From Phaeosaccion multiseriatum (taxonomy: Eukaryota > Ochrophyta, other classes): a stretch of DNA of 64,000 bases. The notes under the pieces are model-generated. The model had not been told where the DNA came from. It saw only the letters and a program-made list of their open reading frames with translations, and did not search any database. The position numbers and the translations under genes were made by a program. Each line of letters starts with the position of its first letter. The first letter of the stretch is position 1. This document shows positions 1 to 12,505 of the stretch, piece by piece. Location of the stretch: the NCBI GenBank assembly GCA_965112735.1, contig OZ218953.1, positions 1,984,001 through 2,048,000 on the forward strand, given 5' to 3'.

Positions 1-295
1 ACGATGGGCGGCCAAGTTGACAACGAATAACTGGACCAGTGCTCACCGCTGCCAGAGCGCAGCGGTAAGGGTGGGGTCGAACAAAGGCGGCGTCCACTCC
101 TGTCCGTGTCTGTGTCTGTCGTCTCCCTCCCTTTTTCCTGACCCTGGCTGTGTGGCTTTTTCTCGCGTACAAAAACGCACTTGAAACGGAAAGGGGGATG
201 ATGATTGAGCGGATTTGGCGTGTTAGGGATATATATTACACCCTTAAGTGCCATCTATGGTTGTCTAAAAGTAATGTCTCACCGCCCCGGGGAAC
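1..295. other. Flank of retroelement; no gene seen
   Basis: No coding stretch or RNA gene is recognisable here. Part of it is probably the 3' untranslated tail of the reverse-transcriptase element, whose reading frame ends at 296 on the minus strand. The AT-rich patch near 228-245 is the only compositional feature. I see no clear poly(A) tract or target-site duplication marking the element end. Confidence 0.4.
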
Positions 296-3200
296 TTAGC
301 CCTCGAGGTCGTGTCCCTCTGACTCATCAGTTCTTCCCATTGGAACAAAGTTGATACCAGCCAGGATCCTGTGGCGAACCGATCGTTCGTGTCGGGCCCG
401 CTGGAGCGCTACGGCTAATCGTCGCCGAATGACGCAAACAGCCCTCGCATAAGCCCTCGTGTCAAGATGTTCGTGCCCCCCAGCCATGTGGGTGGCGAGT
501 GTTTTGATAAACATCTGTGCTGACGGGCCAAATGCACCTTGCTGTTCTATTGCAAAAGGGACAAGGTGGTACCGCGTGGGGTCATAGTGGATGTCCCCAC
601 CCTGGCCTTCCATGCCTACCTGTGGCACCCCATACCTGGTCCGCTTGGTCGCTTCAGCCTTCTTGGCTGCCGCGAGTGCCTCCTTCGATGCCTTGGCCCG
701 GTTGGTGGTGTTGGCGGCATCTGTGAGCGTGACGTCGATCATGAGGGACTTGTGGCCGTCGCCATATTCATGATCGGACGGAAGCTCAAACATCCTGGGG
801 GGAGTCACGATGTCGATCTCCATCTGCTTGGCCACGTGGGCGTCACTCCTCACGGCGTTGCTCCCCCCTCTCCCTCGTCGCGGGGTGACCGTTCTTGCCC
901 TCATGAAGAAGGGGAAGCCGGTGTTCTGGACGATCCCTCTGCCCAGGCCCTGGCTCTTCAGCAGGGTGACAAGTGCCTTCTGCACAGCGTCGTGTTGGGG
1001 TGTGCTGAGCCCCGTCTTGGTGCAGGTGACGATGTGCCCCTCCGTCAGCGCCTTGCCAGAGCACTTATGACAGTCCTTGCTGTAGGTGGGGTCAAAGCCA
1101 AGTCTTCGCCGAATGGCACTCTTGTGCTCGGCGCCGGTCAGGTGGAGTGCTCCCCCTGCCGTCTTGGTCGGCTGAAGGTGGAGCCACGCACCAGCACCCT
1201 TCACGCTGTGGCTGAGGGCTCTGGCCAGGTACTTCTCCCGTTGGACCTGCTGTGGGATGGCTTTTAGTCGTTCCAAGAAGTCCGCCCTCGCCTTCGACGT
1301 GAGGAGCTTGGTGTAACGCTTCTGGGCGCCTCGCCGCTCTCCGTGTCGGCTGTGTGGAATGGAGGGTCCTCCCTCGTCCAACATCTTGGTCTCCTCTGAC
1401 CGCCAGCGTGGCCGGCCGTCCTCATCATCGTCATCACCACCGCCTGGTTCCACGTCATGCTCATCCTCCGGGGCTGCGTCACTGCCACCATCTGGGTCTT
1501 CGTCACGTTCACCCTGTGGGTCGTCCTGGCTCTCCCCCCCTGGGTCTGCCGCGCTATCAGAGGTTGGTCCATCTGCGGTCCCCTGCTGCCCTGCAGCCGC
1601 GTCGCACCCTTCCGCACCCACCCCAGGGTGTATCCCTGCGGCCCCAACATTATCACCTTCGTGTAAGTCTGCTCCTTCACCCCCAGATTGTGTCTCATCC
1701 CCCCCGGGGGCATCACTCGCAGCCGGTTGGTCCCCTCTGCCACCGACAGGTGTGTGCCCTTCATGCTCTGGGGTGTCGTCTCTCTCCGGGAAGAGCGTGG
1801 TGATCAGCCATGGCTCTCTCCATCTGTTGTCACTGAGGTGGGAGATGATTGGCGCCGCGCTGTACAGGGATGCTGTGATTGCCCATGGGGGGAGGTCACA
1901 GTATGTGGGCCCGAGCGCCCCTGGCAGCAAGCCTCCCCCCTTGGGGAGGAGAAGGGCCTCCGGTCTGCTGATGTGGCCGTGGGCGAGCAACACAGCCCAT
2001 CCTCGCGGAAGGGACTTGAGGAAGCGCTCCTGTTGACTGAGAGCACCTTGGGCTGCGTCTGCCTTGGGCGCGCTGGGGAGTTGGTCAAAGACACGTGCTG
2101 CTGTGTGGATGACCCGGATATGGTATCCGTTGGGTCCCTGCCCACACTGGGACAGGGCCTGTCTACTCCGCGGTCCCACCTCCCTGAGGGCGAAGGGGAG
2201 GGCTTGCATCGCCCCTGCCAGGAAGGCTGCGTCACAGAGCTCAGCTTGGGGGACGAGTCCCAAGCCCCCATCGCCCACCTTCAGTCTCGCCTGTCTCGCT
2301 CGCAGCTCATCACCCATGAGAGGGAGCATCCGGAAGGTGTCACTGCTCCTCTGAAGTGCCCTCTCCTCTTGCGCTGCCTTGTGCGCCTTGAGGATCGCCG
2401 TAACCGAGGTGCGCCCTGGATCCAGGGAATTGGTTGCTGTGTAGCCCACAAGAGTATCGAAGAGGGTAAGGGTGGGTCGGATGAAGTCCGGCGGGGTTAC
2501 CCTCATGAGGAAGTTGGCCTTGGGGGTCATCGACCTCACTGCCAGGTACATCGAGCTGGAGGAGTCGTCCATGTGCCCAGCGAGCTCGCTGAGCTGGGGC
2601 ATCACGCTGGTCATGCCTAGCTGCTCCTCGACATAGCGTTCCACAAAGGCACGCGTGCCAACTGGCGCTCCCACCACTACAGACCCTTCAGTGGCTAGTC
2701 GGGTGATGTACCTGGTGCCCCCCTGCGCCCCCTCCGTCTTCTCAAGCCATGCCCTCTCTTGTGGTGACAGCACCCGCCCCTTCCCCAGTAGCACGACGCA
2801 CTTGGTGAGATTGAGGGAGAGGCTGACCTCTGCAAGCCTACGGGCCATGAACTCCTGGCTCTCCAGGTTCGCGCGGTGATAGAGCGGCTCACCGCATGCG
2901 CCACTCACTCGCATATCATCCAGGTAGGCGGTGGCTCGCACTCCAGTGCCCTGCATGAGCCTATTGTGGTCGCGCAGGATGGGTAGGAGGAGGACGGCGT
3001 ACATGAGAGCGCCAATGGGGCAGCCCTGCAGCGAGCCTTGGGTGGAGCGGAAGCTGGCCACCATGTTGGCCCCCTGTTCCTTGTAGGGGTACAGGAGCAG
3101 TGGCCCTGCCCCTCCATAGAGGCCCTTAACATAGGCTGCCATGGTGGGCACCATCTGACAGATCTCCCGTACCATCTGCAGCCTCGACCCCTCATTGAAG

Positions 3201-3769
3201 GCATTGCGCGCGTCGTAGAGGAGCTGATCCCCCCCCTCGTAGCATTGCCATGCGAGTGCCGCCATCTTCTCCACCCCCCCCGGTATCGCTAAGCCTAGCT
3301 GACTCTCTGTCCCCAGTAGCTCCGCCAGGGCCATCACGTGTGTCTGCACTTCCAGTGACCCAAAGAGCCGTCGCTCCACATGGCCGCATGCTATTGGCCT
3401 GTGCTTCTTCTCTCCCGTGGCCTTGTTACGCTCTGGCAGTAGGGTAAGTGTGGAGGCTCTGTGGAGCTCCCAGAAGATGGCTGGGAGGCCGAGCCCAGCC
3501 TCCTCTCCTTGTTGTTTTGTAACTCGCTCCCATAAGTCACTGAGCCCTCTGATAACCTCCCCGCCCATCGTCCCATCCACAATGGCCGTGTAGACATGGT
3601 GATGGCGGAGTCCATTGGGGCCTGGGGCCCTCCCTTTCATGTCGGGGAGTCGGTCGTAGTATTTTTTGATGGTCGCTGCTTCGTGGCGTCCCTCTTCCAC
3701 TGCCTCCTCGTCCATGCGTGCCAGGAGGTCCTCATCAATTCCCCCCCCTTCCTCACATTCTCTCTCCAC
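296..3769 (-). mobile_element. Non-LTR retrotransposon reverse transcriptase ORF (probably 5'-truncated)
   Basis: An uninterrupted frame of about 1157 codons encodes a LINE-type reverse transcriptase that would copy element RNA at a nicked chromosomal target. Visible RT blocks are a GPNG motif (about residue 50), RPIA (about 124), YDARNAFN with the first catalytic Asp (about 185), GSLQGCP (about 245) and the YLDD active site (about 282). An acidic Gly/Asp/Glu-rich linker follows (about 640-790). A CX2CX8HX3C knuckle lies at about 900-916 (bases 1024-1072). Downstream segments EIDIVT and MIDVTLTD (about 975-1020) could be the acidic residues of a restriction-like endonuclease, as in R2-type elements; that part is inference. 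The first codon given is GTG. The frame stays open upstream to a stop near 3830 without an ATG, so the element is probably truncated at its 5' end. No frameshift is visible in the body, so the copy may be young. Confidence 0.85.
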
Positions 3770-3856
3770 CGCCTCCTGGTCTCCAATGGCGTGTGTGTGA
3801 GGATGGCACTGGATGTGGTTTGACTTGTACCTGCATGGACATTATTAAGAACAAAG
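3770..3856. promoter_or_regulatory. RMD5: Short gap between retroelement frame and RMD5
   Basis: Only 87 bases separate the element's reading frame from the RMD5 start codon on the opposite strand. The RMD5 promoter and 5' UTR must therefore lie here or overlap the retroelement. No TATA box is evident. Confidence 0.35.
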
Positions 3857-4659
3857 ATGGATGGCTTGGCTGCAGAAGCGAGGGTCGCCACGCAGCGCCA
3901 AGCGTCCAACACAGCTACTACCCTCAGCTGCATTGACGCGCTGCTCGCCCAGCTACAACAGACAAGCATTGCGCTCGACTCTATCGAAAGAGAGGAGGGA
4001 CAAAGATCAGAAGAAGGACAGTCTGAAAGTGAGCCTTCTGCAGCCCCGTGGGCGGAATTACCCCCTGCAGTTGATGGCACGGCTGCTGCTGTAGCGGATG
4101 CTCCCACTGGATCGGGGTCGGAGACGGAGGCGACTGAGAAGGCCGCCAAGGCGCTGCGAGTCCTGAAACAACAGGTGTGTGCGTATATGCGTGTGTGTAC
4201 ATAGTTAGAAGCGAACTCGAAGATGGGATGATGAATGGCGTGGCTTTTCCTCCGAAGCTTGTAGAACGGCATGTTTCCTCATCGTGTTTCCGTTAGTTAA
4301 CTCTCCCTCCCTTCCCCTCCCTCGCCACAGGTCCGCAGCAGCAAGGCCGTCGCTCTGGTGACGCTAGAGCACAAGTCCTTCCATGCGGGCATCAGCAGGC
4401 TGAGCAAAGCAGTCGCCAGACACACAACGTTACCTTTGGACGAGGTCCTTCGAGAGCAGCCGCTGCAGCAAGACGCCATGACTGAGCTGTTGGTGCGGAA
4501 CATGTACCATAGGGGCTACTTTGAGACGGCGGACATGCTGGCCGAGAGGACAGGCATGGCTTATCCGGAGCACTGCAAGGCCGCCCTCGTAGCGATACAC
4601 GAGGTAAGATTCTCCTCTTTCTCCTCTTTCTCCTCCTCCTCCTCCTCCTCCTCCTCCTC

Positions 4660-4752
<93 letters not shown>

Positions 4753-5233
4753 TACTACTACTCCTACTTCTACTACTACTAACTCCCCCTCCTCCTCCTA
4801 ACTCCCCCTCTCATCTGCCCCTCTCCTGCAGGTGCTGCGCGCTATGCAGGTGCAAGACTTGGGTCCCGCAAGGCAGTGGCTGGAGAGGAACCGTACCCCC
4901 TTGGAGCGCATCGGAAGCACGCTGGACCTGCAGCTGGTGCGCCTGGCCTTCCTCCTGTGTCTGGAGACCGAGAGGTCGGACCACCACCCGGGAGGGCGGG
5001 ACACAACGGGGCAGAGCGATGCCAGCCTCGGGCAGCAGCAGCATAAGGCGGTGCTGTTTGCTCAGGAGAACTTTCCACGCTTCGCATCCACTCACATGAA
5101 GGTATGGGCATTTATTGACTTATTGGAATCAACCTAAGAGTTACGTATATGTGTGTGCGAGGAGGCTCCTTTCTCACAGCATGTGTGTTTCTTTGCGAGC
5201 ATGGTTTGACTCAGCAATTTTCTCCCTCTCCCA

Positions 5234-5304
<71 letters not shown>

Positions 5305-5753
5305 GCGAATGCAAAACAATACCCCCGCCCCCCCCCCCCAAACACCACACCCCCTACTCCACCCGCCCTCTACCCGAGGAGGAGGTGCAGGAGCTCATGG
5401 CCTGCATGCTTTGGGCGGGTAGGCTTGGCGACTCCCCGTATGCCCACCTGCTGGGGGAGGAGGTATGGACCGAGGCTTGCCACACACTCATCGTGGACGG
5501 CTGCACAATAGCTGGGCTGCCACGCCAGAGCGCCCTCACCATCCTCTACGAGGCGGGCATGCTGGCGCTCCCCATCATGGTGAAAATGGCCAAGGTAAGA
5601 GGGATTGCGTTCGGAGGGTAAGGAGGGTGAAGGACGGACGCAAGGAGAGAGATTGAGGTGGGGGAGGGGGGCAGGAGGAGGAGTAGAAGTAGAAGAGTAG
5701 TAGCGGCAGCAGCAGTAGCAGCAGCAGCAGTAGTCGTAGTAGTAGTAGTAGTG

Positions 5754-5816
<63 letters not shown>

Positions 5817-6249
5817 AGATTAGAAGAAGTCGAAGTAGGAAGAAGTCGAAGTAGGAGGAGGAGGTCCTTCCTCGCTTCCTCTTCCCTCAAGCTTCCCTCT
5901 TCCCCCTCTTCTCTTTCCAACCAAAACCCAACATCAATCCAACTCCCTACCCACACTGCCTTCTTAGGTGGTACGCAGCAGCGGCAAGGATTGGAATAGC
6001 CTTGCTGAGCTCCTCCCCGTGGAGATCCCCCTGGATGCATCCATGCTCTTCCACTCCAACTTCACTTGCCCCATCTCGAGAGAGCAAGCCACCCCCGATA
6101 ACCCGCCGGTGCTGCTCACGTGCGGCCATGTGATTTGCCAAAATAGCCTTCGCAGGATTGCGCGGATCGCGGAAGATCGGCAGGTGTTTAAGTGCCCCAC
6201 ATGCCCGCGAGAGCAGCGAGAGGAGGAGACGAAGGTGCTGTATCTGTAG
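3857..6249 (+). CDS. RMD5: RMD5/GID2 (RMND5-like) E3 ubiquitin ligase subunit of the GID/CTLH complex
   Basis: Five exons join in frame: 3857-4174, 4331-4603, 4832-5101, about 5391-5594 and 5968-6249, giving about 448 aa. The exon 4 acceptor could instead be at 5379, adding four residues. RMD5 is a RING-type catalytic subunit of the GID/CTLH ligase, which in yeast degrades gluconeogenic enzymes. Residues about 150-185 fit a LisH motif (TELLVRNMYHRGYFETADML), followed by a CTLH-like segment (LRAMQVQDLGPARQWLERN). The C-terminus is the family's degenerate RING: FTCPISREQ, NPPVLLTCGH, then FKCPTCP. The match to RMND5 proteins runs to the last residues. The acidic N-terminal 106 residues are low complexity. 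Introns 2, 3 and 4 are filled with microsatellites. Exon boundaries are GT-AG and phase 0. Confidence 0.9.
4631..4785 (+). repeat. (TCC)n/(CTA)n microsatellite in RMD5 intron 2
   Basis: About 30 bases of TCC repeats pass directly into about 90 bases of CTA repeats, with decayed copies at the right end. The array occupies most of the intron. Confidence 0.95.
5240..5303 (+). repeat. (CT)n then (GTGC)n microsatellite in RMD5 intron 3
   Basis: A CT dinucleotide run (about 5240-5270) abuts a GTGC tetranucleotide run (about 5271-5302), upstream of a C-rich tract before the exon 4 acceptor. Confidence 0.95.
5707..5813 (+). repeat. (AGC)n/(AGT)n microsatellite in RMD5 intron 4
   Basis: Short AGC repeats pass into about 80 bases of AGT repeats with two GGT interruptions. 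Confidence 0.95.
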
Positions 6250-7241
6250 CAGCGGAGCATGGGGCGAAGGAAAGGAGGCAGGCGAGAGAGAGAAAGGAGA
6301 GAGTGAGGGTGTGTGTGTGAGAGAGAGGGAGACAGAGAGAGAGAGAGGCATGCCACGTGTCTACCAGCCATGCGCCAAATCCTTGGTGCGGGTGGTCGAT
6401 GGACGGACCGTTGGAGATGAGGGTCTGCTTATCCACCCCAGTCCACCCTCCTCGCCAGGCTAAGACCAGACACATATGGGCGAGGGGCTCCTGTTACCGC
6501 GTGCGAGGGAGGAAGCAGAGCGAACCGGACTTGGAACGACATACTGAAGAAGGAGGGCTTCCTGTTTTTTCTCGTGCACCTAACGGGGTGCGAAGAGCCG
6601 AGCTTTGTCGGTGCTGTACTGCTGGAGACAAGGCTGAGAGGGTGCGTGTGTGGCTGCCCGAAGAGACTTTCGCTCTTTGCTGGTCAGCGCTCTTCGCTGG
6701 GCCGCTGTTTGACGCACGCAATGCGGATGTGAGAGCGGACGAGAGGAGCAGAGCTGCCCCCTCCAGGCTCTGTACTGCCACCAGTATGTCAGTCAGTCAG
6801 GGGAGGGGTACCGCCGCTGCACACCAGAAGAAGCAAGGAAGTGTGGGTGGCCTTTTTTCTTCGTTTTTTTTATTCTCTGTTTACTGTTTACTGTTTACAC
6901 CCTCATTGCTGCGTTGTGCGGGAGAGCGGCAACAGCAGCCGCAGTTGGTGGCGCAGCAGCCAGGGGGAGAAGGAAAGTTGTCCATGACAAGAGTGCCTCT
7001 GGCGGAGGAAACAGTGTTGGTCCATGGATGACGCCGCTTCCCTGGCTTCCCTAACCAACAACGCTGGAGGAGGAGGATCGATCTATCTTCAGGACGCCTG
7101 GGCACGAGCACAGGCCGAGAAGGGGGAGACAGGGAAGGTCTTGGGGTAGAGAGGAGAGCAAGATGGAAAGGAACATCTGTGAATGCCCCAGCGGCGCGGC
7201 ATCATCAGCTTTTTGGGTCACAGGTCCGTACACAGCAGCAT

Positions 7242-7272
<31 letters not shown>

Positions 7273-7516
7273 CGAAGCAGCAATAGCACCAAGAGCAGTA
7301 GCAGTGGCAGCAGCAGCAACAACAACGGCTGCGGCAGCACTGGGCGGCAGCTCAGGAGCAGGGCCCTCCTCTGCCGAAAGACTCGAAAGACTGGCCAAGC
7401 GAACCCGAGTTGTGAGAGGGCGTCGTCCTCATGTACGTACAACATACATACACACTGGATGACAATGCGGGAAAACGTAGGAGAGCGCGCACGACTGGGA
7501 GCGACGAGCCGCAGAC

Positions 7517-7563
<47 letters not shown>

Positions 7564-7921
7564 TTATGGCGCACTATGAACACACTGTTGTGCTGCTGTC
7601 GCTGCTGAAATGTATGCCGCTTACAGCAGTAGTTCGAGGCTGCTACACTTTGCTCTGCCAGCGTGACATGGGCGATGGAAGGAAAACTGGTAATGCATTA
7701 GGATTCGATCACAGAAACACAAGCTCGCTCGCCGTCCTGCGTGCCTACTGCTCGCTCCCCTTACCCAACCAGATGCAGCCGTGCCCTCCCAGATGCCTGA
7801 CAAACCCAGCAGGTGGGCTGAAAGACGGGCCCCAGGACGTCGAAAATTTACCGTCTACTGCCATCCATTCGTCGGAGGCTGACCACCTACTGCCATCCAC
7901 ATCTACGGGTAGACCATCCCT
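6250..7921. other. 1.7-kb region between convergent genes; no confident gene
   Basis: The region lies between the stop of RMD5 (+) and the stop of NEMF (-). It should hold both 3' UTRs. A short frame beginning at an ATG at 7027 (MDDAASLASL...) and a CAG-rich stretch at 7240-7345, readable as poly-Gln, poly-Ser or poly-Ala depending on frame, hint at a small gene. I cannot build a spliced model with consistent phases, and no protein family is recognisable. A (CA)n run sits at 7520-7561. Confidence 0.5.
7520..7561 (+). repeat. (CA)n microsatellite
   Basis: About 20 uninterrupted CA dinucleotides in the region between RMD5 and NEMF. Confidence 0.95.
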
Positions 7922-8639
7922 CTACTTCTTGGCCTTGGCCTTCTTCACCCCCCGCTGCTTCTTGGCGCGCTTCATAGCTTGAGCGGCGGCCGCAAGTCCC
8001 GGCGTTGAGAGCTTGACATCCCCAATCATGGCGGCCACAAGCTCCGTGTCCTTGAGAGATTTGATGAGGTCCTTCTCGGCAGGGAGGCACTCCTTCAGCC
8101 GACAGAACACCTCCACAGCCTGGGGGGAAGGAGGGTCATGCATCAGACCATGAAGGGGGAGAGGGGGGGGGCGGGGGAGGCCAGAGAGAGAGAGAGAGAC
8201 CGGGGCCATCGTGAGATTGAGTGTTGATGGGGTGCACTCCTCCTCCTCCTCCTCCTCCTCCTCCTCCTCTTCTTCTTCTTACCTGCTTCGCCGCCTTGCC
8301 CTTCTTCTGCGTCCCTGGCGTGAGCTTAACCTTATACTTGTACTTCTGTATGGCCATGTACGGCGCACACACAGGCACGCAGTACAACATCAAGTCGTCG
8401 CCAAAAGGCAACCCCGTCAGCAGCCCAAGCTCGCTCGCATCCCCGCCGTCCCCTCCCCCTCCCCTCCCCGCCCCACCGCCCTCCTGGTCCAGTAACTCTT
8501 GCATCTCATCCTCCTCGAGCTTCTTCTGTGCGCGGTTGCTCAGGCCCGCCCTTGCCACGGCCGTGCTGCTGCCAGCTTCTTCGTGCTGCTCGTCACTCTG
8601 CTGTGGCTGCTGCTGTGGTGGTGGTGGTGGTGGTGGTGG

Positions 8640-8680
<41 letters not shown>

Positions 8681-9884
8681 GCATATCGTCGTCGTCGTCC
8701 TCTTCGTCCTCATCATCGAGGTCGTCGCCAACAGTCTCATCATCATGAACTTCACCGCTATTATCATCACCCGTTGCAGCACTAGCAGCCCCCGCCCCCT
8801 TCTGCGGGGCGATGCTGCTGCTGCTGCTGCTGCGGCTGCTGCTGCTGCTGCCATTGGTGCCGGTGCCGGAGCGTGCCTCCGCCCTGGTGCCGTACCCTCG
8901 CATGATCCCCGCCAGAAAGGCGCTCTTGTTCCTGACCTTGGCCAGGTCTGCCCCGCCATACTCCTCCACAATGCGCAAAGCGTCTTCCTCCTCGAACTTG
9001 GCCAAGGAGCGCAGCTCAAACGCATCCACTTCCACCCCTCCACGCACCCCCCTCCCTCTCCCTCCTCCTCCGCCACCCCCTCCGGCCTTGGAGAACTTCT
9101 CTGCAATCTGCGCCAGTGCCTCCCGCACGGCCGATGGAAGCGCCGCCTTTGCTTCCACCAGGTCTCCTCCCTCCAGCTCCTCTAGATTCCTCCTTGCCGA
9201 CTCCTTCTTGCGAGCTCGGATCGAGGACGACGCCCCCCCCTCTTTGCCTTGATCTCCGCCGCCCTCGTCGTCGTCGTCGCTATTGTCACTTCCCTCGTTG
9301 TTGTCCCTACTCGCCAAGCCCAGAGCCTGTAGCGCGAGGAGCTTGTCCTCCTCGTCCTGCTCCGCGTACTTCTTCTTCATCCGCTTCAGCTTGCCCTTCT
9401 TGCCCCTAACCACCTTCTCTTTCTCCTTCTCCTTGTTCGTGCCCTTTTCCTTCTCCTTGGCCTCGCTTTGCCCCTGGTCTTTCTTGCACTCCTCCTTCTC
9501 CTTCTTCTCCTTCTCCTCCTCCTTATCCTCGTCCTCCCCCCCTCCCTCCTCCCCCTGCTTCTCGTCATCACGCTCCGCCACTGCATTGTCCTGAAGGGGC
9601 TGCTCTCCTCCTTCTGCACTCCCTCCCTTCTTCAGCCTCTTCCTCTCTTTCGCACTGAGCCTCCGCTTGCCTCCCTCGGCCCTTCGTTGTTTCGGCGTCT
9701 GCTGCTGCCCCTCTGACTCCTCAGCAGCACGCCCACCCCCTCCCCCTTTCCCTGCTGAAGGTACCCCCGCTGCTGCCGCTTCCCCACTTACCGATCCCGC
9801 GGCCGCACTCTTGTCACCATTCTGCCCTCCCCTCTTCCCTTCATCTTGTTCTATCCGACCCCCGCCGTGCTGCTCCGCATATGA

Positions 9885-9925
<41 letters not shown>

Positions 9926-11802
9926 CATACGACTGCCGATTCGGCCGCCTCCCCCCCCTCGCCGGTGTCCCTACAATAACGTCGCCTGAGGGCTGCGGCA
10001 TGACAGCATTCGCCATTCGCAAGTCCCTCTCCCGCTCCTTCTCCTTCCCGTCTCCCCCGCCCGCTGCTGCACCCTCACCAACCCCCTCTGTCCCGCGCCC
10101 CTCGGCCACGTCCTCGTCCTCGCCGCCCGCCCCCCGTTCCTTCCTCTCGTCCTTGTGTCGCTCAAGACATGACTCCTCCAGACGGAAGAGTAGTGCAAGC
10201 CCCATCTCCAATGCCCGGGGGGGCAGAAAGTTCTTCTTGCCTCGCACCATGAATGATCCTGACACCAAGTATTCGCCGGTAGGAGCCGTCTTGGACACTT
10301 GGTGGGCGTGTACCCACCACGCGGATGTGATGATTTTGTTGCTCCAGGCTGCGCTGCGACACACCGCCATACACCCGGCCTCCTGCAGTGTCTGCTGACC
10401 GATGGGCTGCTCGCCAGATGGGTCCTTGCTGCGAACCTGATGGCGGTTACATAGCGGTAATATAGCGGTTACAAGGGAGGAAGGGGTAGGGGCAGGGGGG
10501 GGGGAGGCAGGAAGGCAAGAGGGAGGGGGGGAGATGGTGAACTCTGTTGCCCACCATGGATGCGAGATACACGTACCCATTGATGATATGCATGCAATCT
10601 CACTCACTCACTCACTCACTCACTCACTCACTCACTCACTCACTCACTCACTCACTCACTCACTCACAAACCCACTCACTCACCCACTCACTCACCCACC
10701 CCCTCCCCCCTCACACCACTCCACTCACCACACAGGACGAGGCCCCATGAATGTCTGCATGCAGATACACATCGCAAGGCCGCATATAGCGTTTCACGAT
10801 GAGCTCGTTCTGATGCGGGTCCTTGCCGCTGATGACGAGATAGTCCTCGCTGCTGATGAACCAGTTGAACTTTTCGAACCAGTGCACCTTCCGCGCCACA
10901 GACAAGTTACCGATACGCTTGCTCGCGGCCTTGGCAAGCTCTATCTCTGTCACCTTCTCCGCCTGTGTGTGTGTGGGTGGGTGGGTGTATGTGTATGTGT
11001 GGGTGTGTGCGTGTGGAGGATGCCATTTCTAAGGGTCAGATTCAGTGATGCTTCTGTGAGAGAAAGCGATCTTGATACAAAGGGAGTGAGAGAGGGAGAA
11101 AAGGAGATGTAGAGACAGCAGAGAGAGAGGGGAGAATTGGGAGAGAGGGAGTGGGAGGGGGGAGAGAGGGAGAGAGAGATGGAGGGGGCGAGAGAGAGGA
11201 GAGGTAGACAGCAAGAGACAAGAGAGTGGGAGCCATGAACGTTCTCACCTTCTGAAGGGCCTTCCCGCTAGCCTCGAGTGTGCGCAGCTCCTTCTCCCTG
11301 GCCTGCTTCTTCCTCTCGTACATTAGAGCAGCGTTGGCACGGGCAGAGGAGTCCACATCGGCCACCACCTGCAGCACAGCACAGCGGTTGGTGATACAGC
11401 ACAGCACAGGTGCATGGAGATGGGTGGGTGTAGGGAAGCACATGAGGGGATACATGGGTGGGTGTATGGAGGCATACAGGTGTGGTATGTGTACCCGTGG
11501 ATGTATGGAAGCATCTGCGGGCACCCCTACCTTGACGAGCTGCCCCCCCTCTTCTTTCATGCCGATGACGACCTGCCTCTTGTCGAGCTTGAGCGAGTCA
11601 ATCAGACCGGCGATAGGGTTGCCATTGCGCTTCTCGGTGGCTACGAGCTCCTCCAGTGCCCCCCAGCCAATGTTGTTGTCAAGGGCGCTGCGCACAACGA
11701 GCAGGGCCTTGTCGACTTCATCTGCGTGTGCCTCCATGAGTTGAGCGTGGCTAAGCATCATGTCCTGCTTCTCCTCGAGGAGGAGGCGGCGCTTGTTCTT
11801 TG

Positions 11803-11845
<43 letters not shown>

Positions 11846-12469
11846 CACACAGACAGAGCAGAGAGAAAGAGATACAGAAGAGTGTGAGTGTGTGCGTGGG
11901 CGTACGTGTGTGGGCGTACGTGTGTGGGCGTACGTGTGTGTGTGTGTGTAGCCTAACCCCCACCTGGTCTCCTAGTCTATTCAGTAGACCCTGAAAGTCC
12001 CACCACATTGACTAAACTTAACTCACCTGGTCATCGCGGATGCGCTCGAGCTTCTTCAGGGCCGCTGCCTCTGCTGCGGCGATCTGGATTTTAAACTGCT
12101 GCTCCTCCGCCTTGCCGAAGTACACATCCACGGCCTCTGTGAGTGAGTGAGCAAACGTATTCATTCGTGAAGAGGGCGTGGGGGAAGAGCGTCACGTTCA
12201 TGGACCAAACTGACAGGGTAAGCGAAGAAGAATTCATTGTCCTTCGTCTTCCTCCAGCGACACAAATCGATGGGGTCGAAGCGAAGAAATCATGATCCTT
12301 CATCATCATTCAGGGCTCAAGCAAGCAAGCGAGATCGCCCCCTCCCTTATCGTGAAAGACAGCACACGCAGCCAAGACGCAAATGCACTGAGAGCCCTCC
12401 CCGGCCCGCCGGCCTATCGTCCCGAGTAGTCGCCTCAACACGCTCGCAACCTCCACTTCCTCTTTCTCC

Positions 12470-12505
<36 letters not shown>

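Noticed and set aside
1354-2620. Plus-strand frames overlapping the retroelement
   Set aside because: The minus frame carries the RT motifs and is uninterrupted over 3.4 kb; the plus frames have no recognisable content.
8499-9185. Plus-strand open frames of Leu/Val/Cys repeats over 8211-10400
   Set aside because: They are antisense readings of the repeat-rich NEMF exon 11, and the minus frame matches NEMF domains.
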